Positions 12,062 through 35,116 of a stretch of 64,000 nt of DNA are shown here, one piece after another. This DNA is from Hydractinia symbiolongicarpus. Lineage: Eukaryota; Cnidaria; Hydrozoa; Anthoathecata; Hydractiniidae. Numbering within the stretch: the first letter of the stretch is position 1; each line of letters opens with the position of its first letter. Location: contig NC_079882.1 in assembly GCF_029227915.1 (NCBI RefSeq), forward strand, positions 5,208,001 to 5,272,000, in the 5' to 3' direction. The translations under genes and the position numbers were made by a program. The notes under the pieces were generated by a model that had not been told where the DNA came from, ran no database searches, and saw nothing but the letters and a program-made list of their open reading frames with translations.

Positions 12062-12584
12062 TTCTTTAAGTAATTTTAAGCGAATCCATTTTGTTGCCTT
12101 GAGTTACGACGACGCACTCGTTTTGAGATATGCGATACGATGAATATGGCATATCCGAAATCAAAATGGCGTGCGTTCGAATTTTGGTTTTTCAGATATT
12201 TTGTTAAGATTTAAAAATAAAACAAAGAAACTATACAGTATAAACTATAGTTTGCACTATAATACAATCAGAATACTTGTTACGTTTCACATCAACACTG
12301 TTTGATTAAAAAAAAATTAGCCTCCCTCAACTATCTTGGAACTTCCTCAGCTGTTAATTTTCAGAAAATACCAACCCTCCCCCACCTAGGTTACCACAAG
12401 TAGTTTTTCTAGTTACAACATGCATAGCTACAAAATGCATAGCTACACATGCATGGGGTAGCTGTGATTTATATATGATGTTATAAATAGCCTCACTAAG
12501 GAAAGAGAGACCACAAAGGCAGACAGAAATCTCTTGAATTTCTGCCTAACTAGACCAGCCTTGTATGTGTGGTGGGGATATCAA

Positions 12585-12895
12585 TGCCTGTGGCGCTGTA
12601 GATTAGTGGTTATAGCTTTCGTACTCTGTGTGGGAGATCGGGGTACGATTCCTCTTTACGGCGATTCAGCATGGGTGAATGAATGTTACCATAGCCCCGG
12701 GTTAACCCAAGCCATGTGAGGGAAATTGGGAATATGGAACGCTGTGTGGGCCATTGGATGTTGCCGAGAGTTGTCTAGTAGATTGCGGGCTCTAATTGGG
12801 TCTGCGTAGATCAAAATGAGACTCTCCATCAAGCCATGGCCCCTCCTGGAAATAATAGACAGGTTATATCCCTTAATATTTGTGAGGCTAGCCAT
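12585..12895 (+). mobile_element. tRNA-derived SINE, full-length-looking copy
   Basis: The head resembles a tRNA gene: an A-box-like TGTAGATTAGTGG at 12597 and a B-box-like GGGTACGATTCC at 12641. A conserved body follows, ending near GAGGCTAGCCAT. A second, 5'-truncated copy in the opposite orientation lies at 60852-61133 and aligns over the whole body, which defines the family and its 3' end. The open frames across it are accidental. Confidence 0.8.
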
Positions 12896-23237
<10,342 letters not shown>

Positions 23238-25035
23238 CTCGATTAACCAACTGGAATATGACGTGAAGAAGAGAACGAGATGTTATCTTTTTAACTCTCT
23301 ACTTTTAAAGTCACGTGTGCACCTTACAAAATAAGTTTGGATTTGTTCACGTACTATCAATCAGTGTGAGACGTTTGACTGTTCTTTCCAAAAATAAAAT
23401 TTTCTTTCTTGTCATGAAAGTTCTACAGCTTTAAAGTATAGGCCAGTACTGTAGTTACTTGAATAGGTATCTTTTTTCCCTTGTTGTGATAGAAAACATG
23501 TGACTAGTGCTTATACTTCTAAATACCGTACGTACTATCTTGGAGGGTGCTATTTAGTTAAGAAAGTTTGCTGTTTTTTAGCATGCATAGTTTAGATAAA
23601 CGAATTGCTTATTTTTAAGAATTTTAATAATATTTGTATATAGAAATATATGTAACATTTTGTTAATAGATAATATTTGTAAATAAAGTTTTTAGTTAAC
23701 TTATTTTTCGAAGAATTCGAAGTATGCTCTTGTATTTGGTTATATTTTCTGTCTTCTACGCGCGGTTTGTGTTACTTGCACGGTACTGGCTTTTACAGGG
23801 CGTATAGTATACAAAAAAGCAACCCGAATTTAGAGCTCGCAAGAGCGGGGTTGTGTGTAAACAAGAAACTCAGGTTTTGTTTCGACTTTCCTGTTATTTT
23901 TTTACTCGACGCAGCAAGTCTAGAAAAATCTCGCAAAGTCATCATTAACCCCCACTCTATCATCTTCATCTTGTTCCAATAAGCCTTTAAACTTCCATTG
24001 ACCCACCCCTCTCTCAAATCGTCGATTTCGAAGTATTTTTCCAGTAACCAATTAGCTTGGAGGGAATTTCATTTCATTGACGGTTAATTTTGAATATTTT
24101 TGCGAAATGTTTAATGCACAGTTTCGTAGCTTTGAATTTTGAAAAATTCGCTTTGTCAAAAAGTAGAACAGTTGTGGGCGGTAAAATATTTCGTTGTAAA
24201 CTTTTAACCAGTCAGTAGGCAATTATCAATGTTTATGTTTAAAAACTTACTGTAGATAAATCAAAATAATTACTTAACTTTTCATAGTCAAAAAATAATT
24301 TACATTTGTTATTTTAAATTAGACAATTTTTTGTTTCTTGTGTGAAAATTTTTGATTTGTGACAGTTCGCCTTTACAAATGTTTAAAGTGGGCTTTTCAC
24401 AAAGCAAATTCTGAATTGGGCGGCAAATTAGTCATGAAATAATTTTTTTTGTCTTCCATGAGAACAAAAAGATGTGAGAAATTCAAAATGTAAGCACTAG
24501 AAACAAAATTGTTATTTTAAGAAAGTATAAATGTAAATCAGAAAGTATAAATGTATTTGCTCAGCCAATGCGCACAACGGCCTTCATCAAAACTGGACTA
24601 AGCGTTCGACCAACACGATTGCGCGTGGCGGACCTTGCTTGAAGACGATTGGTTTCGCGCGCGTTAAATGGGAAACAGTGACGTCAGACAACCTTGTGTA
24701 CAGATGAATATTACCAAAGGCCCTGTCTTGATTAATAACAATTCTAAAGATACTCAGGAGGCTTAAGATATATTGAAAAAATTTTGTCAATCAGAGAAGT
24801 AAAAAACAATGAGCCAAAAATTTGCTCTGATGTATACCAGGCTTTGCCTTTAATATGAAAACATTGTTTCAGCGCATGCTCAAAATTTACCACAACAACA
24901 GGGCGGCCGAGTAAAGGGGAGACACAAACTTTGACGTATATTTATTTTCTGTTTGTAAAAGTTTTAATATATGTTGTTTATACTTTAGCTAATTAAATTG
25001 TACACAGAAAATTATTTAACCCGTATACTATAAAA
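23238..25035. other. Intergenic between kinase and septin genes
   Basis: Contains the kinase 3' untranslated region and the septin promoter side. A short tandem duplication of GAAAGTATAAATGTA occurs around 24520-24555. A CG-richer stretch near 24590-24690 may be the septin promoter region. No additional gene seen. Confidence 0.5.
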
Positions 25036-28000
25036 ATGACAGGAGAAGTAGATTCGCATCGAATTTTGGTGAGTAGTGTGTACCAAATCTTTTATAAATA
25101 GTCTAGAATCGCAACGACCTGCTCTTTTTAAGCTAGCTAGCTATGGTATATTGTATGTATATCATGTTCAAAAAATTAAATAAATTGGTAATATGAAGAG
25201 AGAACAACAAAAAACTATTTTTGAAGGGAGACCTTACCTAATAGCAGAAGCTAAGACGAGGATAAGGCCACCCTTGGACGAATAGACCGCACAGGACACA
25301 CAAGACGGCACAAACATATAAATCACGAGATAAATGAACCATGTGAGAACAAAGGGAAAATTTGTTACAAATTAATAAGAGGTAATAAAATACTTCTTGA
25401 GATCACTTTTAAGACCAAAGTAATCTATGGAAACAAGTTTTTAGTCATTGATGTCTGTATCTTATTCCAGGATTTAATGGTGTTAAATCTAATAGAATTT
25501 TTACCAAAACAAACAGTATTGACAGTGGGAAGATTGATTAATCCAGCCTTTTCTGCACGAGTGCTCTTGGAATGGTTGAAGTCAACCGCAAAAGTATTCT
25601 GGATAGTAGCAGGCATTTATGCAAATACAGAATGTTCTGACACTGAACAATATCATTGACTTTGAGGATGTCCAGATTGCCATAGATGATACTAGATGAT
25701 GCTCTTCGAGATTCACAAATTTTGCTATCAGACTAATGGTCTGGTAGCAAAATGTTGTAAAACAGCAATACGATTAACATCAAGACTGTTTGGTTGACCC
25801 CAAATTTGATTACAATATTGCAGGTGGGAATGAAAAATGGCATAGTAGACTAGGATAAGGACATTTTGAGGCACAAAATGATGAAGCTCCATTAGCCCTC
25901 TTAAGCTTGGCAACAGTATTATTGATCTGAGTCTTCCAGCTTAAATCAGAATCTATAATAGAACACCAAGATATTTAATAGAATCACTAGGCATAAGCCT
26001 TTTACCATTGATGAGAAGCCTAAAATCATAATTAGGAGGTTTATGTGCATGTTTAAATATAATGTACTCTGTCTTGCTAGCATTAAGAGAAGTCTTATTA
26101 GCGTTCAGCCAATGGCAGAGAAGCTTGAGGTCTAAATTCATTTGTTTGGCCAGTTGTTTCAAAGAGTCACTGAAATGCAGGAGGTTTGTAAGCAGAATTT
26201 CATGATCAACAGTATCAAAAGCCTTGGAGATCGATAAACACTCCACATGCATAATTTCCTTTATCAAGAGCATCCATAATTTATTGAGAAATGATCATTA
26301 GTGTTTGAGAGGTTGAGTAATTTTTTATGAAACCAAATTGTTGCTTATACAGGACATTGTTAGCTTCAAGAAACCCATACACCCCTTTATATATAAGTTT
26401 TTCAAATAGTGCCCATAGCATAGTGGCAACACTTGATTTATAGCTGAATTCCGTTGTTTACATTTTTATTGGTAAGCTCTTTAGTCTTTGGCATTTGCAT
26501 GGGAGGAAAAAGAAGGGGCGCTAGATGAAGCAGTTATTATCAGTTCATTTTGTCATGCAAAGGCATTTTTAGGAATTTAAATAAATCATATCAGAAGGAA
26601 TCAATCTACACTCAATAATAGTTATTAACTCAACAATGTTTCAGTGAGAAAAAATCCAAAGGAAAATAAATTTCTCCTAGCATCTTTTTTCCTGCCATGC
26701 AAATGCCAGAGCCATGTCAGAAGTAAACAAATAACGTCACACTGGAATCCATCTATAATCCATCTATTTTTCTGCATCTAAGAAAGTTGTAACATAATAA
26801 ACCTAAACACATCAACAATCGGAATTATTTACTACACATACTTTATGGGGTCATGTCATATGTTTCCTGATTTCTTTAATATATTGCCAATCTGTCCTTT
26901 TATCACAACCCTTCTGTGTAGAATTTTTTTTAAAAAATACAAAACTACCCAGTGTAAACATATAAAGTTCCAATTTAAATTAGCTATCAGTGGAAACAGT
27001 AAATCAAATTTTTATTTTTTAATTGTTTTATATTTTTTTGAATGGGTTAGAGGAGGGTAGAATTTAGACCAGAATTTTTTAAAGAAGATGTCATGTATAT
27101 GATTTATGTATTTCAATAATAGGTATGAATCCAAAGAAAGCTTTTGTGTGCCATTGTGAATTTTTTTAGGCAAACCTTTAGTTCTAGATGCTCCTCTTTT
27201 TTCCTCTTTTGTTCTCATTTTGTCAACTTTTTAATATACTATTAAAAAGTTGTCAAAATGTAACAGACCATTCTACATTAATAAGCAATCCTGTTTTTAA
27301 AACTGGGTTGAAAAAATTAGGCAAGTTGTAGAGCTTAGCAATCTTCCCTTTTTGCTTGGACTCACTGGATGAAAGTGTTTAAAGTGCATTTTGTTATGCT
27401 TCAGAAAAAATCTTGTGTTTTTTGTGTAAGTTACTACTGTCACAATAAATCAGACCATTTAACTTACCAGAGAACTTGGCCTACTAAAGAGCATACAGGA
27501 TCTAGATCCTGTATGCTATTTAGTAGGCCAACATTGGTGGTTGTATCAGAGCTGAGGCAGACAGTGTTCTTTGACTTGTGTAGAGCCTTTTAACAGTCTC
27601 TAAATGCAGTTAAACGTTCAATGAAATATGTGAAGAAAATATTGTTGTTATTTTTCTCAATATTTGTTACATATTTAACGTTTCCATCACTAAGTTTTAT
27701 TTATGAATAAATTAGACATTTTACAAAATACAAGAAAAGATACCGATTTTTAAGCCTTGACAATTTTTTTTCATTGCTTTCTTGGAACGTAAGTTCGGTT
27801 GTGTTGCTAAACAAGTCTATGTAATTTTAACATGTGTTATAAAGTTAATTTTAATTTTAGGGTCCTAATGGAAGAAGCTTGCGTTTAACAGGACATGTTG
27901 GATTTGATAGTTTACCCGATCAATTAGTGAACAAATCAGTGAATGCAGGATTTGCTTTTAATATATTATGCATAGGTACGGTATCAATGTTAAAGTATCT

Positions 28001-31000
28001 CATTTTTTCTGGAAATTTCATGTGACTTCATATTAACCTGATTTTAATATTACAAAAGAATTTAAAAAAATCGTTGCCCCATTTTAGACGTTTTTGTGCG
28101 TATAATTTTGGACTCAATTAAAAATTTATTTCAGAATATTTTTGACCTATTTATCACACAAATTGTGATAATTTATAAAAAACACAGTGGTGGGTAAACA
28201 ATAAAATTTTAAACCATGTTTATTTTTTATAGGTGAAACTGGCATTGGAAAGTCAACATTGATGGATTCTTTATTTAAAAGAACGCTTGAAGGTATGTTA
28301 CATTCCTGAAGTTATGTGCAAACCTTAATAAATCATGAGTTTTAAATTTGCTTGTTTGTTGTAGGCAACCCTCATGAACACAACTCACCAGCCGTTGAAA
28401 TACAGCATGTTACCTATGGTACGTATATTGCAGATTTACCAAAAAACATATTTCAAAATATGTCGTAGTATATAACCCTTTTTAATTTATGTCAACACAG
28501 AGCAATTGTCAACCTGAATGCCAGCGTATTAGTGAATAGAATTAGAAAGGTTGACACATTTAGCGCAGGTTTCAGTTCTCACCAAACCTGTAATGGAGTT
28601 AAAAACATTGTTACAACACCTTATCAGATGGCTGTACATGCTTCTATATAAGATTATATCTATTCAATGATATTCAACTTATACATACCTTTTAGATTTA
28701 AAAGAAAGCAATGTATCACTAAAATTAACAAACGTCGAGACAGTTGGTTTTGGAGACCAGATCAACAAGGAGGAGAGCACGAACGCCATTCTGCAGTACA
28801 TTGATGCAAACTATGAGGCTTACTTGCAAGAAGAAATGAAAATCAAACGTTCTTTGAATACGTATCATGATACTCGAGTACATGCTTGTTTGTATTTCAT
28901 CGCCCCCACTGGTCATTCGTAAGTGTTATGTTGTTAAAAATTTCTGCATTTTACGCATCTTTGTGTATTTGGAAAGGAGACGTTTGTAGATTTAATTTTT
29001 CTTACTTTTTTCTTTAGGCTGAAATCACTTGATTTAGTTTGCATGAAGAAGTTAGATAAAAAGGTTAATACTTTCAGTTGTTTCAAGAATGTGTTTTATT
29101 TCCGTTTTTTCTTTGGTATTTTACTTATTACTGTTTTTTGTTACCAGGTTAATATTATTCCAATCATTGCAAAAGCTGACACAATTTCGAAAAGTGAATT
29201 GCAATCTTTTAAAGAGCAGGTACGTTTTTACACGTTTGCTTCTTTGTGGCACTCTAGACAATAATTTCGCCATCAATCTAATAAGAAAAGGCTTTATAGA
29301 CGTAAGCGTACAGTTTAATCCAACAAATATTACCTTAGCGTTCCCTGTATAGAAACTCGCTACAATCCCTCCACATAATGCCCTTATCTAGTGTCTGTTC
29401 CTTTCTTGCAGATAATGAGTGAACTGGAGAACAACGGGGTTGAAATTTATAAGTTCCCAACCGACGATGAAACCGTGGCTGAAATTAACGGTCAGATGAA
29501 CGTAAGTGGTAATTTTAAAGAAATATTATCAAGCCTGCGTAAATTTAAACTTTCTCATTGATAAGACAATCATTTTGTTTCTTCAGAGTCATCTACCATT
29601 TGCTGTTGTGGGAAGTAGAGACGAAGTGGTCATGGGCGGTGAAAAGTTTCGTGCACGTCAGTACCCTTGGGGTACAGTTTTGGGTAAGGCGTTGTTTCTT
29701 ATAAATTGCTATGTTTACTGCTTTTCTGTTCTACTCTTCTTTTTACTTGTCATTGCATTTACGAGTATTTTTTTAGTTGAAAATGAAAACCATTGTGATT
29801 TTGTGAAACTTCGCGAGATGTTGCTTCGCACAAACATGCAGGACCTCATCGAGAAGACTCATCAAAAACACTATGAGTTGTATAGAAAAGAAAAAATGGA
29901 GCAAAAAGGTTTTAAAGATGGCGAGGACAGGTATGTGTCGTTCCGTGTTTATAAAAAGTCGTCCCGAGTTCGGAAAATACATAGGCATTCATAGTCATCT
30001 TTTAACTGTTAATTTTTTTATTATACTCTTACCCACATGTGTTGATCAAGCATTTTTCAAGCATGTTCTAATAGTAGGGCAAGGGATATATCTGAGGTTT
30101 TCTTAATAAGAATAACGTTTTTATTAGCATATATTTAAACTCGGGAATATGTAAGCATATACTAAGCATAATGTTCAACCCTAGTAGATACTTCTGATGT
30201 ATGTGTTTTTTTTATGTTATTGGTGTTTTATTCTAGTTGCGAGTTTCTACATTCTTTTTTTAAGAAAAGTAGTGCATACTGCACAGAGAGTTCAGATTGG
30301 ACCTCACAAAAGATTTTTTGTGATCGTAGCAGTTTGTTAGCTAAATACCTCTATTATTTCAGCATTCAAGAAGCTTATCAAAACAAGCGCGAGCAATACA
30401 TGTTAAGTTTGCAGAAGAAAGAGGAAACCATTCGACAAACTTTTGTTCAAAAAGTCAAAGATAAAGAAAATGAATTAAAGAAAGCTGAACAAGAGGTTAA
30501 GTATTAATTGACGAGATTTTGTTTTGTTACCCTTGTTTTTCTTATTTCGTTGAAGTTTAGCTATGTCCTCTTTATAAAAGAAGAGTTGTTTCCAACAACT
30601 GACATTAAGTTTATTTTCTGTTTTAGTTACAAACCATGTTTGAAGATATGAAGAAGCGTCAATCTGAAGAAAAACGCGCTGTGGAAGCAATGAAAAAGGC
30701 CTTGGTACGAATTATATTTTATTAATTATGGATACTAAAGAATAGATACGTTTTTTTTTGGAAGTTACAAACCGCATAGCTACTGCGTTTGTACATGACC
30801 ATTGCATAATTAAAAAATTTAAGAATTTAAGAAACATCTCACATCGATCTTTACTACTTATGTTATAAATACATGAACTTTATTATTCTAGATGTGTCCA
30901 ATCTTTCTTTCATAATTTGCCTCAAAAAAAAAAAAGTTCTTAAAATTCCTTGGGGAATAATTAACTTTGAGTGGATGGTAGGCGTTTCCAACGGTTCAGT

Positions 31001-31285
31001 TGTTCATAGAGAAAAAGGCACGTGTTAAAAATTTGCTAATGCCTACACCACTTATAATTTGATAAAATGTACAATATAGAGCTCGCTTACAAGCCATCTG
31101 AAGGAGCCTGTGCAGGCTTAACAAAACTTTCTGCGAATTCAGTGAGATCTTCTAAAAGCGGAAAAACTATACTTTCGTGTTTTTTTTAGGACGAAGATCA
31201 AGCAAGTTTTAACAAATCGAAGCAAGAATACGCTCTTCACCAAGCAGAAATGGCTAGTAAGGGAAAGAAACACGCGAAAAAATAA
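25036..31285 (+). CDS. septin (SEPT6-group): Septin of the SEPT6/8/10/11 group
   Basis: Complete thirteen-exon gene: 25036-25068, 27861-27975, 28233-28292, 28365-28418, 28696-28918, 29018-29063, 29148-29219, 29412-29501, 29587-29683, 29777-29930, 30363-30495, 30627-30704 and 31190-31285; 416 residues, all phases consistent. GTP-binding cytoskeletal protein that assembles into filaments. G1 loop GETGIGKST at 50-58; a TVGFGD G3 (103-108) in place of DTPG, as in the SEPT6 group; G4 AKAD at 185-188; septin unique element around [10 protein letters not shown]-terminal coiled coil from about residue 330. The switch I region has Ser-Pro-Ala where catalytic septins keep a Thr, consistent with a non-hydrolysing subunit (inferred from the family). 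The 2.8 kb first intron contains a LINE fragment, a MITE and palindromes. Confidence 0.93.
25425..26445 (-). pseudogene. LINE (non-LTR retrotransposon) reverse transcriptase remnant
   Basis: On the minus strand, reading from about 26445 downward: fingers region ([16 protein letters not shown]), then [13 protein letters not shown], then directly [38 protein letters not shown], and a C-terminal part near 25728-25913 and 25425-25616. The order is right for a CR1/L2-like reverse transcriptase, but the palm segment that carries the catalytic YADD is deleted. Frameshifts and stops are present, so it is dead. It sits in septin intron 1, antisense to the gene. Confidence 0.75.
26487..26711. mobile_element. 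MITE-like inverted repeat
   Basis: Left arm begins TGGCATTTGCATGGGAGGAA and the right arm ends TTCCTGCCATGCAAATGCCA. The arms are about 35 bp with few mismatches and a non-coding middle. Weaker matching continues outward for about 50 bp on each side, so the true ends may lie further out. Located in septin intron 1. Confidence 0.6.
27216..27260. repeat. Inverted repeat, 18-bp arms
   Basis: CATTTTGTCAACTTTTTA (27216-27233) and TAAAAAGTTGTCAAAATG (27243-27260) pair with one mismatch around a 9-base loop. Septin intron 1. Confidence 0.8.
27476..27531. repeat. Near-perfect palindrome, 28-bp arms
   Basis: Starts TTGGCCTACTAAAGAGCATA and is mirrored around the central TCTAGA with a single mismatch (AAAGAGC against CTATTTA). 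It has no loop and could extrude as a cruciform. Septin intron 1. Confidence 0.9.
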
Positions 31286-32169
31286 AACTAACAATTCATA
31301 AATATACATATATTTATATATCTTGAAATGTGGCCAGTGAAAATTTTTTCTATAGTATCGACATTTGTGTATATTATGTATAAAGACAAGGTTTATGAGC
31401 TTCAGTGGTTTCTTTTGCCATCTTAAAGTTGTAATTGTACTCTATATGCGAATATTTTTTCAAACTAATTTCAATATCTTTCCACTTGAAAACCTCAAAC
31501 ATCCATCATCTTGTGAAAATGGTTAACTTATGCAACAAAATACAGGAAATTTTAGCAACATCAATTTTTTAGGAATTCTAACGGTTTTCTAAAAATATAA
31601 TATTTGAATTGATTTGGTTTAAAATAGACCGAACGTGTTCTGCTGCTTCTTTTGTTGTCCATTTACTCTTTCCGATTTTTTAAAATTCGACATCGACAAC
31701 GTCGTGTTTTTTCTAATAAACAGTTTCGCTATTTTAAGGTCCAGTCTTTCTCGTTCTTGATATTTTAAGAATTTTGAGTACAAATTAGAACCAGCCTTCT
31801 ATAACATATTTTCAAAAATTTTTTTATTATTTTGTTTTTTTGACTTATATAGCTATTTAACTTATATTTTTGAATCTTTATGGTAAAAAGAATCAAATTT
31901 ATTTTCGTACTTTCTTATTAGAAACTCCCTCCTTTTTCGTTGTTAGTACGTCAGCTTAGGCAAAACACGTTTTTCAAACAAATAGAGTTTTTATAATGTT
32001 CAAATTTATCAAAAACATTAGAACTTCAAAAGAAGCGCGATTCCGCCAGTTTTTTTGTAAGTTATCAACTCAGCTTTTCCAGATGAGTAAACAAACAAAA
32101 AATTTAAAAACTAAATTAAAAACCTTTTCACAGCTTGGGGGAGTATCTTTTTGCTTTTTTCGTAACATA
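31286..32169. other. Intergenic between septin and the cysteine-rich peptide gene
   Basis: Septin 3' untranslated region followed by AT-rich DNA. The open frame upstream of the ATG at 32170 (from 31996) has no coding character apart from the signal peptide and is likely 5' untranslated sequence. Confidence 0.5.
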
Positions 32170-35116
32170 ATGAAGACGTTTTTAGTAATTTTAGCAGGGA
32201 TTGTGGCGATAGTGGCGGCGGATTTCGATGACCATCGTAAGTGGCTATTTTTATGAACAAAGGATGATTTAAAATATTTTTTAGGTGTCCTGGGTGACAT
32301 CTATGAATTAATTTATACACGACTCTTGTGGAGTATAGAAATCTTGGGAACTGACAACCTGTAACGTGTCCAGGACCTGCATGCTTTCTATCAGTTTTTA
32401 TTGGGAATACGGATATGATATTTGACCAAATTCAGTGAAACCTGAAAACGTTAGGGAAGGTGCTGCAAAATTATCCCCAAAAAACTATATGTTGGACCAT
32501 TCTATAAATACTGTGACTTGAAGGGACAATTCAAAAACTTCAAACAGTTCGAAAGTATTTGTTGCAGTTCTAAGTAAGTAACCCCTGGTGGGTTATTTAC
32601 TTTGAACTGCTACTGCGGTCCTGGATTTGCACAGGTAAACTGTTTAAGGAGATACACAGAAACATATGGTAGCGTATTTCAAACGAAGTTACGTCTGAGA
32701 AAACTAAGGATGCAAACTTATAAAATCGCTTTGCTGTTGAGAAGCAAATAGTCCTGCAGGAGAACAAGAAGAAGACCTCACTACCTTCAGCCCGTATATG
32801 TTTATGACCAACCTCCTTCCCAGGGCATTTTGCCTTGTTGACGAAGTTGATAGCGGCGAAGAACTTCGTAATAACAACTCAGGGGTCACAAGACCCTGGG
32901 GACGAGGTTGGTTTATGACCACATGACAATCAACAACACAAAAAAATTAAGAAAGTTTGACGTTCTTGAAATTACGCAAAGTTATACGCTAACTAATTTT
33001 TAATCTTAAGGTGGCTTTGCAACAAAAAATCTATATCGCAGAGGATTATTTTTTGTAAAGTTACTTGATGAGGATATCATAGTACGCGACAGTACGGCAA
33101 AATTAAGCCCAAAATTTAATTGATTGGTTTGCCATGGTTACCCGTTGTTAGACAAAATATAGGCAAAATATGACATTTTGCTCCTCGATGCTAAACCAAA
33201 TAACTGAATAACATGCGCTATTTCAACCGCCTTTTTGGCCGCGTATGTTTCTAAAGTGTCACGTGTAGTGACTGAGTGGAACACATTTTCGTAAGGCTAA
33301 TTCGTCTTCCGAACAACTGGTGCGGTATTTCTTGGACGACGGAAAGGCTAAAACACGGCGAAACTGGACAAAATAACTGACAAAACTTCGATTTGAAATT
33401 CGGTTTTACTTAAGCACTAGGTAATACTAATGCCTGCATCGACAGAAGAAAGTGTAAAGTGTGTGTGCTTCGATCTTGAAAATGTTTACTTGCGGATCGA
33501 CAAAAGGACTACGGAAGCAATATTTTGACCTGCAATGCACAAAATACCTAAGACCATGATGACGAGTTCACCTCGGAGGGTGCATCGTTAAGACAGTTTT
33601 CTGACTGCGTGTGGAACACCACATTTAATATTCAGAACTGTCATATATTGTCTCAGGAGGCCCTAAAGTATCATCTAGCAATTACAAAGCATTAAACATC
33701 GACGGAGGGGCAAGAAAGTTGTCTAAAAATGCGAAAATGGTTGCTATAGGAGTTGCTTTGCAGTTATATTTGCGGTTGGTTGCAAAAAGTGCCAGATTGC
33801 GCAATAAAAACCTAAATTTGTCATAAGCACTACTTGCCACGGTGTTTTAACATGAATTTGGTGTCAGAAAAGAGGTAAAACACAATTCTTAAAATTTAGA
33901 CATTTTTTCTTGGTAAACCACCTTAACTAAAGATATAAACGACGTACTTAAACTCTTCAAGCTAAGCTTAATAGAGAAATAAATTGAACCTAGTAGAATC
34001 TCTCCTTCATCCTAGATTCAGAAAGTCGGAATTCTATGCAGACAGTTTAATGCATTTTACGACTAAGTTTTCATAGCGACCATTTTTTTCTTATGCAAAA
34101 CTGTTTTGATTGCAAATTTCTTCCACACAATTAAGTGTGCTTAAAAGTAGTAAATCTATTCTCTCGTGTAGTCATGGAGGAAGAAAATTTAATGTTGGGA
34201 TTAGATCCTGATGGAGTCCCTCTTGATGACATCGAAGAAATGGACCTTATTGACGACAATGACGAGAATGATGACGAGGAAGAGGAGGAGGATGATAATG
34301 AAGGAAGCGGAAAACCAGAAAACAATATAGTACGATGGTTGGCTACTGCCAAATAAATTATTTTGTCTGTTTTTCTGGTGGTGTTTTTTTTAACTAAGTA
34401 AAGTGAGTCAATGGTTGACAGCACTTTTAGACGCTTGCAATACATGATGGAACCTTGCCCGTACTTAAAATCTCACCACGTGTTCCAAATTTTCTTCCTG
34501 GAATATCTTATTTTGCAACATTTTCGGAAGAAAGCAACCAAGAACATTCGAGTTTGAGAAGTGTAAAAAAAAACGCATTTAGCCTTTTATTAAAAATATA
34601 TTTCAATTGGATTTCATTTTTTCTAGTGCAAAGAGAAGTACCACAAATGCAAACGGGATTGGTTTAAAAAGTTTTTTGGTATTTGTAAAAGACAATTAAA
34701 AACCTGCGTAAGTTTTGTTTATGTCTCTTTCACTATGTCCGAACATTCACATTTTGCACTGTATCTCTTGGAACTTTTTATTTTCCATTTTATAAATATT
34801 ATAAGCAGACAGTTTGTGTCCCACACAAAGAGAACTGGTAAGGGGTAATAATCATAGAAATCATGCAACAAACAAAATTCACGTGCAAATCAATTCAACC
34901 GATTAAGGTATTTGATACTAAGAGCCCAGTGTAAATGGAGTTAAAGCAGTGAAAAATAGAAAGGGCTGGTGTATGAGAGGGGACATACGATGCTGTGTCA
35001 CTAATGTATTTTTCTTTTAGTGTATGAAAGAATTTCACGAGTGTCGCACAAAGTCAACGTCGCTACTTGCTTTCACAAATTGCAACAAAAAAATGTTAAA
35101 ATGTAAAAACCACTAG
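32170..35116 (+). CDS. Secreted cysteine-rich peptide precursor
   Basis: Four-exon model: 32170-32236, 34172-34329, 34627-34707 and 35021-35116; 133 residues, introns phase 1, 0, 0. Exon 1 is a signal peptide (MKTFLVILAGIVAIVAA). Exon 2 is an acidic spacer dominated by Asp/Glu. Exons 3 and 4 each encode one basic module with four cysteines: C-x6-C-x11-C-x6-C and C-x6-C-x12-C-x6-C, the second ending at a stop three residues later. Both modules have an aromatic-His pair just before the second Cys, so one probably arose by exon duplication. Acceptors are good pyrimidine-AG sites; exon 3 ends in GTAAGT. The exon 2 donor is GTACGA, also used by septin exon 12; without it exon 2 would read to a stop at 34356. 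Family not recognised. The layout resembles antimicrobial or venom peptide precursors, but activity is not shown. Confidence 0.6.
32810..32911. mobile_element. Short inverted-repeat element, copy 4, with target duplication
   Basis: Ends AACCTCCTTCCCAGG and CCCTGGGGACGAGGTTGG. The flanks repeat TTTATGACC at 32801-32809 and 32912-32920, a 9-bp target site duplication (8-10 bp depending on where the ends are set) that would fit a hAT-like mover. Inserted in intron 1 of the cysteine-rich peptide gene. Confidence 0.75.

Noticed and set aside
12534-12895. Protein-coding interpretation of open frames across the SINE
   Set aside because: The same sequence occurs as a SINE at 60852-61133 and has tRNA-like promoter boxes.
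29773-29988. Minus-strand open frame within the septin gene
   Set aside because: Opposite a verified septin exon; no support.
34172-34356. Reading exon 2 of the Cys-rich gene straight to the stop at 34356, giving an 83-residue acidic protein
   Set aside because: Possible, but two downstream phase-0 cysteine exons with good splice sites make the spliced form more likely. Kept only as the alternative.
34627-35116. Phospholipase A2-type histidine motif at the exon 3/exon 4 junction of the Cys-rich gene
   Set aside because: Two adjacent Cys and a His are present but the spacing does not fit C-C-x-x-H-x-x-C, and no catalytic Asp partner is seen.
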